A stretch of 64,000 nucleotides of DNA from Anodontia alba (taxonomy: Eukaryota; Mollusca; Bivalvia; Lucinida; Lucinidae). Under the pieces are notes generated by a model. That model saw only the letters and a list, made by a program, of their open reading frames with translations. It ran no database searches and was not told the DNA's origin. How positions within the stretch are numbered: position 1 is the first letter of the stretch; every line of letters begins with the position of its first letter. Shown piece by piece: positions 10,001 through 22,000 of this stretch. The translations under genes and the position numbers were made by a program. The stretch is taken from the NCBI GenBank assembly GCA_964016985.1, contig OZ024828.1:9824610-9888609 (forward strand), given 5' to 3'.

Positions 10001-13000
10001 ACAAGAACAATGTTTTCAGAGAAAACAGCTGTCGATGATTTGAAAAGTAGTTGAGTAAATAAAAGATCTTTAGAACTTGAGGTAAACCTTTAACAAAAAT
10101 TTCTAATTCTGTGATCTAGAGTCCGTGACCTAGGGCAGGGATAGTGCTGAAGAAAATTTTGGAGCAATATCAATAATCATGCCAAATAGAAAGTAAATCC
10201 ATGCAAGGATTTAGAAATTAAGAGATCTTAAAAACTTAGACGCAAAACTTTAACATAAATTTCTAAGTCTGTGACCTTGACCTTGAGGTCATAAGCAGGG
10301 ATGGGAATGGTGCCAAATAAAATTTTGGAGCAACATCTATAATCATGCCAAATATAAATGCAAGGATTTAGAAATTAAGAGATCTTAAAACATTTGACAC
10401 AAAACTTTAACATAATTTTCTAAGTTTGTGACCTTGATCTCTAGGTCATAAGCGGGATGGGAATGGTGCCAAATAAAATTTTGGATCAATATCTATAAAC
10501 ATGCAAATATAAAGTAACTCCATACAAGGATTAAGAAATGAAGAGATCTTAAAAACTTTGACACAAAACTTTAACATAAATTTCTAACTCCATGACTTTG
10601 ACTTCCAGGTCATAAGCACAGGTGGGAATAGTGCTGAATAAAGTTTTGGATCAATATCTATAACCATGCAAAATATAAAGTAAATCCATACAAGGACTTA
10701 TAAATTAAGAGATCTTAAAAACTTTGACACAAATCTTAAGCATAAAATTTCTAAGTCCATAACCTTGACCTATAGGTCATGAGCAGGGCTGCAGATAGGG
10801 CTCAATAAAATTTTGGACCAACATCTATAATTATACCAAATATAAACTAAATCCATCAAAAGATTTAGAAAATATGAGGTCTTAAAAACTTTGACATAAA
10901 ACTTTAACATTTTTGTTAACTCCAATGCCAAAGCCACAGCCGACGCCGGGGATAGTGCAATAGCTCTTCCTGTACTTTCGTACAGGTGAGCTAAAAATGG
11001 ATGGTGAAATAAGAGCTGTGGCTGGACAGTGTAGTTTGCCTGAATCACGTTTTGCCTCTAAAAACGTAAAATAAAAATTCTATCATTATTTTTTCTAAGT
11101 CCGTCATCTTGACCTCAAGGTCACTCATGTGGGTCAGGATGGTACAGCAGAGAACTTCAGACCAGTATCTAACATTAGTGCAAGTATGATCTGCTTCCAT
11201 CCAGAGGCTCAAAAGATATAGCCTTTTAAAAACTTTAACCAAAACAAAAAACTTTAACTGCCAACGCCAAGGCCGATGCCATGGTGACTGCTATAGCTCT
11301 ACCAGTACTTTCATACAGATGAGCTAAAAATGATGAAGTCATCCAACTGAGAAATATAGGTAAGCGTCATAAAATGACAGTGCAGTGTTATTTAACCCCA
11401 GTCTTGCTGAACCAGTATATGTCCTGCCTTTGCAAACAGTGTAGATCCAGATCTGTTGGCTTCTGAAGAAGCCAACTGATCTGGATCTGCACTGTTTGCC
11501 ATTAAGTATGTGAATTTATATCAACAATCTGGATCATGTAATTTCATTGGCTGAAAACTAGAAATGGGCGTGGCATCTTAATTTATTCAGCAGGACAAGG
11601 GTTAAGACAGAAAGCATGTCATGTTTGATAATTGTACAGTTAATCAGAAATGGAGGTAAACACTAAGGTTGACATAATGTCAAAGTCTTTCCACCATGAG
11701 GTATGGGTATGAGTACTCTTCTCTTTTCTACTATCAGACATGATATGACTATAATGAATACCGTATTTGACCTATTTACTGTACATACCCCTATAAGCAC
11801 ACAGTCCAGCAATTTTGTAGGCTTTAGCTTGCAGCCTGTGTAATATTATTTACTTCTTTATACTTTGTGTTGAGGTTTTACTGCCCAGTTCACCCATGGG
11901 GGTCATGTCATGCGTGGTCAATTTACCGAACAACACTTTTACTGGGCAGGCTTAGTCCCCTAAGAGGTAAACCAGTATTGTGCACATTCTTCCGCCAGAA
12001 ACTGACAACTGCCCTTCTTGAATCAGCGGAAGGGAGAGAATGACCGAAGAAAATATTTTGTGATCAAATCTCCAGGAAAAAATGTTGCTGACCTGATGGG
12101 GGTGGAACCCACAACCTTCTGATCACCAGTCAGGCACGCATCCAACCTACTTCTTTATAATAACATATGTTGTGAATACTCCTATGAACTGCCTCAATAA
12201 GTGGAGGCAATTCAAAGAAGTACCCACAACAGATATGCTTTTATAAACTTGTCAAGGTAATTCAAATGAGTACCTACAATATATGCTTTTATAAAGAAAA
12301 TCAGAACATATATCACATAACCATAATTAAATACGCCCCTCAGTAAGTTATCTGCTCATATTCCTTTAAAGTAAGCTGTGGTGTCTGATCTGGGTCTACA
12401 TTGTTTGCTCAGGCTTGTATTTCCAAATACATAAAGTAAGTACGCTTATTTAATCAAATCAACCACCCCAACCCCCACCCCCCCTCCCCCCCCCACCCAC
12501 CCCCACCCTCAGAAATCATTCTAAAGCCGACCCTGGACTCTTCTATCACAAGTCTTTGGACTGGTCTCTTTGGTCTGGATTAAAGGAAAGAATTTGCTCC
12601 CTCTGGAAGCATTCTTTTTCCTTTAATAGTAGTTACTCTTTGGGGCTACTCTGCTCTTTCTGTGAGCAAAGTCTTTCCTTTAAGAGTAGCCCCGCCCACC
12701 CTCCCTCACCTTTGCCCCTCCCCCACCCACCCACTAATTAGTACAATATTCCAGACTGACTACATATGTAAAACTCACCTGGTTTCCTGGGCAGCTAGTC
12801 TCATTCCAAATGAACTGAGGAACCAGCCAGAACCACTGGAGCTAACCCTATCTATGATCTTTTTGACACAGCTGCTCATAGGAAAATTCTCAAAATGCCC
12901 AGATTCTTCTGAAAGACATATTTAATGAGGACAAATAAAAATTTGTGTGTTTAGGGTAACACATTTATTTTTTACAATATTTATATGAAATATACCATAA

Positions 13001-16000
13001 ATACCAAATATATCTGGACTCAACTCTGCATCATAATCCATGTGACATAATATTTTACCAAGTCTGTTTGACTAATTTTGATGTGTTTTAAAAGTGCTGA
13101 CAGAATAGCATAAAGTGTTGACCCTGATCAAACTGCTCCTGAAGGAGCAGTTTGAACAGGGTCTATACTGTTTGCTCAGACCTTCTTGTACGAATATTTA
13201 GCATAAATATGGTAGCATAGATATTTCATCCCAGTAACACCAACTTTTTTTAGCGTTTTTTTTTTTTTTCTTTTATAAAAAACATGAAAAAAATTAGCAT
13301 TTGATCAGGGTCTACACTGTTTGCCACTCATCCTATATTTATTCAGTAAATTGTAGATATAGGAACAGGCTACAGACAGGTCTGAGGAAAACTGTAGACA
13401 CAGATCAGAAGCCACAGTATGTGGCATTTGATCAGGGTCTGTACTGTTTGCCACTTATCCAGTAAACTGTAGGTATGTAAACAGGCAGTAATTTGATTCA
13501 TTTAACTCTTTCGCCCGCTACTGGTGACATTTGTCGTCTGCTAGTAACCTTTGCAAACAGTTTGGACCAGATCAGGCCCGACAAAACATCAGGCCTGATC
13601 TGGATCCAAACTGTTTAACATTCTGATGGTATTCCTGAAAGATTTTTTTGAAAAAGTTAATCTTAAAAAAAATCCACAGACGGGCAAGAATGCCTCAACT
13701 TTATAAAGAAGCAGATTAAAATACATGGCTGTGATCTGAAGACTACAAAATGCTTGACTGTGTGCTTATAGGGGTATGTGTTTAAGTTGCTCCAGAATGG
13801 TACCATGTGGGTACTAAATATAAATCACCTAAGTAAGGCAATTCTTCTCAGCACCCATAAGGTATATTTATGTGCAAAAATAATAAAATATGTCTTTACC
13901 CATTTACCATTATATTTCATCCTGTGGTAACAGCAGCTAACACAACAAAGACTCCTAATACAGTCTAATTCCCTGAAACACTTCAGCATAGTCGGTGTAA
14001 GATCCCCACAACAATGTAGTCCAACCATACAAACTTGAGGCTCTCTCTGTGGCAATTTAAACTCTTCTATTTCTCTTATAATCCTATCACTCTCATTACA
14101 TTTACATAAAATTTCTTTTCCACCATCTTCTGCCACTGTTTCATTTTTTACATAGATGTCATGATTTAGTAAGCTATGCTTATATTCTCTTTGAACACTA
14201 CCCATACAGTCAACTGTACAGTCAACTGTTCTTGTAGATTCTCCTTGCACACTACCCATACAGTCAACTGTACAGTCAACTGTTGGTGTACTGATCATAC
14301 TTTGCACACTATCTGTACAGTCAACTATTGTTGTACTGATCATATTTTGCACACTACTTGTACAGTCAACTGTCCAGTCAGTTGCTGGTGTAGATTCTCC
14401 TTGCACACTACCCATATATTCAATTGTACAGTCAACTGTTGGTGTACTGATCACACTTTGAAAACTATCTTTTTCTAAGGTTACACCACTATTTGCAATT
14501 GTTCTTGAGTCAGTTTCTGCAGCTGCAAGAGCACTATATCTTTGCTGATTACTTTTTGCATCAGATTCACTTTTATTAGTAGTATCATATATTTCTTGTA
14601 ACACATGTGTAGCAGAGGCTTTAAAAACTGCCTCTGATGTAATGAAATCATTTCTGGGACATTTTCTTGAATGAGAATCAGACTTTGGACAAATATTTGA
14701 ATTTTTAAGTGCGCTAACACTGGAACCAGTCTGATGGCGACAGGTGCTGCCACCATGTGAGAGACTGTCAAACCAGTTTTTAACTAAGAACAGTAACTCT
14801 TGACTGGATTCTCTGGTCTGCTGAAGTTCACAAGTAACATTGTGCAGGTGTGGACATAATGCTGAAAAGGAAAATTAATCAGTGCACAGAAAACTGACTG
14901 TGAAATGGACCTATTTTTTTTTAAATGTATACTAGGGCGAAAAAGAAACGCAATGTAACCTTTACATATAGTTTTAAAGTATTTACTGTTATGTTACATT
15001 CAATTTTTTTTTTATTTTTTGTATAACGTTTCATCTTTATAGAACAAGCTGATGAAAAGTTTCATTTGATTTTCAGTGACAATTATGAGAAAAAGCGATA
15101 TCAATCTGACCGGTGTTCATTATTCTAGGCCAAGCAATAAAATATTTGTTGCATATTCTATGTATGCGGCATTTCTTTTTTGTCCTAGTACATATAGAAA
15201 ACATTCAAAATTAAACAAAAAGAAAAAAAAAACATGTTCCCACTCACTCATTTAGTAAATCTGGCAGTATTCATCCTGTCATGACCTTGAAAACGAGGTC
15301 CATGCCACCAAACCTAATCAGCTCTAAAGCCTGCCTCAACAATTTAAATAATGTACCCCTGCAAATCTGATTAGATTCTGCCAGTGATTCAAGAAATCTC
15401 ATGTAAACTAGAAACTGTACCTAAATTTGACTAAATCTGACCTTGAATATGAGGTTAATGTCATAAAAATCTAACCAGCTCTAAAGCATGTCCCAATTAT
15501 GTATCCCTGCAAGATTGATGAAATCCACCAACTTCTTCAAAGGTATCATGCACATAAGAAACTATATGGTAATTTGACATATATCTGATACTATTTTTCC
15601 TTTGCCAACCTTGAAAATGAGGTCAAGATCAACAAAATGAAATCAGCTCAAAAGCTTTTTCCAATAACAGGGGTAACAACCTATGTCATAGCACGGATAT
15701 CGGAACCATTTTAACGGCCGCCATATTTGAAATGCAAAGTAAGTTTTTCCGCTCGTAAAATAATACAAATAAATGTATACCAAAACTAAACAGTTTAGTC
15801 GGTGCCTGACAACAAACCTGGACAGCAGATATAACAATCGAGTCCAGAAATGCCGCTGATTTTGTAAACACCTCGACAAAGTCGAACAGGTGGGAGACAC
15901 GAGGACGATTTTAGCAGAGATATAGTGTGCACTTTTGCCAAAAAACGTATTTTTACAGCTAATAGCACCAATATTACTGATATTTGTGTTATTTTAGTCA

Positions 16001-19000
16001 ACAGTTGTCCCTAGTTCGATTTCATAACCATGATTTTCAGATGGAAAATTGATTAGAGCATTCAAATGCCAATTTTGATATCGTAAACATTCATGACGGC
16101 ACAGATATCGGTCATACTCTTCCAGCCCAACAGGTGCATGTGAGTAACAGACAAAAACGTCCCGGTCCCAACTTGCCAAATATAGAGCTTTATGTCGTGA
16201 ATATATTGTCTACTCATACTGTGGCCTGATTTCATCCAATTCCACGCAAGGTTGCTAAAGAAATATGCTTACCGTGTTGTAACGCTGATGAACGCCACGG
16301 TTTTGGCATGCTAATTACTAAATATTTATTCGCGATGACATAGCAAAAATAAATGAGTTCCCCATCTGCAGCAATATGTGTAAAATCAGCCAAATATTTA
16401 CATTCTCACATGATACAGAACGGAAATATTGCATGTTTTTGTTTATGTTTTTCAAAGTATTTGCTGTGTACGTGGACAGTACATGTATATGTTTGCATGC
16501 GGCGCCATCCAACTCGCACTACGTTGGTAGATAGAAAATTGTTAACTGTGTTTTCCTGACATGAAAATAATGTCACGAACGAGTGGTGATGATTCGGTAA
16601 ACAATGAGTACGCAGTATTCCTGAGTGAAATAATTTTCATATCAAGGAAACACTGTTAAATATTTTGTTTATTACATACCTTTTTCAATAATTTATCATT
16701 AAAACAAAAGTAAAGCGTTTTAAACTAATTTGCATAAGACTACACCAAACTGTCACGTGACGTTCTGACGACGTCATCTCACGTTATGTGACATCGAACC
16801 ATACATTTTTGTAATTTGATTGGATGGTGACAACGTTACGGTGACGTCACTGCAAAAGTAATATCATCACTGTTAAAACATGAAAAGGTCATATCAGCAC
16901 TATCGTTGGTAAGAAAATTATCTCACTAAAAACTAATGGTTATTTTAAGTGGGGCATATAATAACGTGACTTATTACTTGAATGCCGCGTTAAGTAGTGT
17001 CATAACGTCGTGTCTCATAATATATGCTACCATTTACCGACGTTATACCATTTTTATGAAAGCACATGTTGACGCACGTTATATGTAATATGTAATAGAT
17101 AATACCCGAGTAACAGTACATTCTCCGCAATAAAAACCTAGGCGGTGCCGAGGCCTTTACTGGGGGAGAATGTACTGTTACGAGGGTGTTATCTTACATA
17201 AAATCCATCTCTTGTTGATTTATGAATCATATTGATTAGTTTTGTGGTGTAATTACACGAAAAACACGCTTTTAACTTGAATGATTTTCTACCTGCACTT
17301 GTACTAATAATGATGGTACACATAAATGAGGTATACGGGTTTTATATAATTTTACAGCAGGTATATATAAGTGTTTCAGGTAAGGTATTACTAGATAATA
17401 TCTTATCGCTTATAAAATTTTCAGACGTTCAATAATATTGCACATATTTGAAATGATGTCAATTTCTGGTCATTTTACGTCAATATCCTGCCTTACGTTT
17501 CTGAACTTCTCCCATTTCAAACGAAACTTCTTTCCTAAAACTGAAGTAAGGAAACTGCAGGCAATATACTCTAATATCTATTGGAGTAGCTGGACTAAAA
17601 TATTTCAGAGAATACAAAGGAATGGCTTTATTGTACGTGGACCATTGACTGATTGTCTGAAATGTAAGTCATAATATGAACATAAAATATGCACAAATTG
17701 ACGTCTACTCAAAAATGCGCAAAAATTCCGGACGTTTGGGAAATTTAGAACAGATGAAAAAATATATGTTATTAAATACCTACCATTTAGGACTTAAATA
17801 TTCCTGCTTTAAAATGATATATAAAGCGTTTTCATAGGAAAAATTTCTACCTCGGAAAATGGTATCAGATATTATGAGACACCCTGTAGATGCCTATTTC
17901 CTGCATATTTTCCGACGATTTCTAACGTTTAACCGTAATGTAGAAATCGTTTTGACGAATAGCATTCATTTGCTAAGACGAGCGTCATATTGAAATGAGG
18001 GTTGCGTCAAACAGACATGACCACCAACGACTAAATTACAGGATAGCGTGGTGCCTTATTTACATGTAAGATAACAAACAAGTGTTATTGATAACCCTTT
18101 TTACTGACCCACTGTTTTCTCACTGTTGGCCACAACGACGTGTAGCTAGTTATCATCTTCTTTGTATCCTGCAGTCCGGCTAATATACAATGTAACTATG
18201 GTGTTCTGTTTTGCCACAGCAATTAACGTGTCGTTGAAATGCCGTCTTATGCTACCGCGTTACTTCGACACAATCGTTAATTGTAGCGGGAATGAGTTTT
18301 ATGGCGATTAATTATGAAAGGTAATGTAAGTTGCGACTGCTACTAAAGTGGTAATATCGTTCTTAAATAAATGAAAACCACAACAGGATGTTAACGACAC
18401 GTTGAAGCTAACAGTGTAGTACCTATCAGCCACAATAATCGTGTTCCAACCATAATGGTCCAACCCTTTCGCTCTTGTTAGCCAATAAAATATGTTTAAA
18501 CAAACATGTGTCGGCATGGCGCGGTACTACTATATAGTCAGAATAATTAATCAGAATGTCTGTGAAACAAAAGAGAAAGCATGACGACAGCTGTGACGAA
18601 GTTCACCAAACATCTACAGTGAGCTTTGTTGATATTCAGGCACACTCTCAGCTTTTTCACGTAATTTAATTTATGAGCGTATGGGGGCCAAATCACCAGT
18701 CGAATTTCATTAGTTCACTATGTACAAAAAAGACGAAAGAAACATTGAACTACAGGGTTGAGTGGCCTACAAGACAAGAATAAGCAAACATATGCGTCAG
18801 TCCTGTTTCTTAAAGATTTTATAAAGGGAGTAACAGCTTTTTTACATGGTATCAGTTTTTTTTGTTTATATGTGTGTTCGAGATCGGTGCCATCGTACGT
18901 GTTTACGACATCGTTCAAAGCATTTCTTTGCTTTTAAATAATATCTCACATTTAATCATGTGCACAAACATTGCTTCCTTTACCACAAAGGTAATATTTG

Positions 19001-22000
19001 CAAATCACAACAGGCAAATCGAGTAAAATAGCTACAGAAAGTAATTTTGATCAAAAGTGTTTTCGACGTCAGTGCAAAACATGCGTTGACAGTACCGATA
19101 CGAATCACTTTGTTGAAGTGTTTGAAGCTTTAACATTGTTTCTAGGCAAAACTCATTCACCAGTGGGGCGAAAATATTTACTGTCACCAGCTAAACTATG
19201 TCTTCTGTATAATCGTTATGTAGACGCATAGTTTGAAGCAATTTATTTACCTTATTCGCATCAATATGGCGACTATCCAAGTGGTTCCGATATCCTTGCT
19301 ATGACGTAGGTTGTCACCCTTGAATAATGTATCTCAAATTTGATGAAAATCTGCCAAACATTTCAAGATACCATGCACATGGGAAACTGTTATGCTGACA
19401 CAAGCATTAATGCTAATCTTAGTCCTGCTGAACCCAGATATGTCCTGCCTTTGCAAACAGTGTAGATACAGATCAGTTGGCTTCTAAAGAAGCCAACTGA
19501 TCTGGATCTGCACTGTTTACCATTAAGTATTTGAATTTATATAAGCAATCTGGATCAAGTAATCTGATTGGCTGAAAATTAGAAATAGGTGTGGCATCTT
19601 AATTTATTCAGCAGGACAAGGGCTAATACAATAAAACTTCAATGACTGGAACACCGATGGCTTGTTTACCATGGCTGACTCGAACTCGTTTTTGAGTCCC
19701 TGAGGCAATTCTAATGGGTACACTCAACATACCAATATTTTATAAAAGATTGAAAATACTTTCCTAAATCATCCCTATTTGCCTCCTGACCTGGCTGACA
19801 AACCCTCATTGGCTTGAACTATCCACATCTAGACTGAATTTCCATGGTCCCAAAGCTGTTTGAGCCATTGAAGCTGGACTGTATATCGGTATCAGGATTG
19901 GGACAAAAACCAATATGTTCCCCTCTACCTCTTAATGTATGGACATAAGTACAATAAGTTTTATCAAAATTACAAAGTAAGTATGTTTCCATGTTGTTGT
20001 TTTGGGAATAACATAGCTTCTAATTTTCAGCCAATCAGTTTACTTGATCCAGGTTGTTGATACAATTCACATTCTAAATGACAAACAGTGCAGATCCAGA
20101 TCAGTTGACTTCTGAAGAAGTCAACTGATCTGGATCTCCACTGTTTGCAAAGACAGGGTATATTCAGGATTGGCAGAACAGAGTTAATGATTTTATTTAT
20201 CGTTATATGATATAGCTCCATGAAAACATCTATTGTAGTGCTCATTATAAGTGCCTCACTGAGGCACTTATAATGGAGATGAGGCACTTATAATTGGAAT
20301 GAGGTACTTATAATGGGAATGAGGCACATAATGGGAATGAGGCACTTATAATGAGCACCCACAATATATCAGCAACAATGTCAGAAAAGGTACATTCAGA
20401 CATGTGCACACACCTAAAATTCAGATAAGACTGCACATTCACAGTCCGATCAGAATCTTCTTCGAGCGCATTTAGGACAGCCAAGGATGCAAAGTTTCTT
20501 CATGCAAACACCGAAGACTGATCAAACTATGCTGATGTAATGCATGGACAAGGAAGATTCTACTCAGACTGCATAGATGTGCAGGCTAATTTGAGTCTTC
20601 ATTGAACACATGTCAGAAGGTACATTTTCTCACATTGCCACTCATATGGTTTGTGAAGAAATAAGAAAAATATCCGTACCGTTTGTTTAAAAAAAGTGAC
20701 TTATTTAGAGCTTAGTCTTCAGACATAAATTGTCACTTCCATTGCAATTTCACATACCGCAGGGTAAGGGAGAAATAAATAAGTCCATATTAAGAAAAAA
20801 ATTCTTTTTTTTTCCAATTATCAGATGGACCCTGTCTTTCTCGTGCCAACCTAAAAATCATTTTTTCAGTGCGCCAGTTGTATTGTTTTTATCATTTCAA
20901 TCAGTTTTCATCAGTAAATAAATGAAAAAAGCATCAAGATGCATGGTTTATTTCTAAGATCCTTCGCCACCCCACCCAAACCCACCCCCAACAATGTAAA
21001 GCAGACCGCAAAACTTCATAGATAGACGAATGGAAGGACAGATATTGTGAAACCAGTATACTTCACCCTGACCCCTCCACAAACACAACTTGCAGGAGAT
21101 AGAACATATACACCATAACCTCTTTAAAACAAAATTGCTGGGATCCAAAGTGAAAACGGTGTTAGCTAAACACTAAACAACCATATTGTATCTAAATACA
21201 AGAATTCCGCGGAAGGCGTCATCGCACCTGCTGGGGCAAAAGTCACAGGAGCCACAATCAGAACGTGGTTATTAAATATTCATTCTTAGCAGTGCTTACT
21301 TGGAAAACTGGGTTGAAAAAAATGTAGACAAAGTGCCTAGTGGGGCACATATATTCCAGGCCAGTCCCATTCCCTCTAATGGCTATATCTTCAGCACTGA
21401 CTTTTCGTATCATACAGCCCAAAGATAATGGAACGTTGACGTAAAATGTGTAAAAGTCACTGGAGCATGAAATATACGTCAAGGTCATGGGTCAAGGTAC
21501 CTGCTAATTCAGTACATCAAGGAGAAGCACAATGCAAGGTATGGTGGTTGTAGGCCTTATAGTTGAGGAGTTATCAAACATCAACGTAAAATGTGTCAAA
21601 TATAGGTCAAGGTCACTGGGTCAAGGTACCTGCCAAGCCAGTGCAATGAGGTGAAGCACTATGCAAGGTTTAGTGGTTGTAGGTCTTATATTTGAGGAGA
21701 TACCGAACATCAACATAAAATGTGTCAAAGTCACTGGAGTGCACAATATAGGTCAAGGTCACCAGGTCAAGGTACCTGCCAAGTCAGTACCTCGAGAAGA
21801 AGTGCTATATAAGGTTTGGTGATTGAAGGCCTTACAGTTGAGGACATATGGAAGGGTGACGTAAAAGGTGTAAAAGTCAATGGAGCGCGAAATATAGGTC
21901 AAGGTCACCCAGTGAAGGTACCTGCGGAGTCCGTACATTGAGGAGAAGCACTATGCAAGGTTTGATGGTTGTAGGCCTTACAGTTGAGGAGATATTGAAC

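Noticed and set aside
13825..13907. Extension of the exon 4 reading frame (GKWVKTYFIIFAHKY...)
   Set aside because: It lies beyond a GT donor whose phase fits exon 5, and the family peptide resumes in exon 5.
14176..14478. Plus-strand open frame opposite METTL25 exon 4
   Set aside because: It is the antisense reading of the coding minisatellite, low-complexity, with no family resemblance; the minus strand carries the conserved domain.
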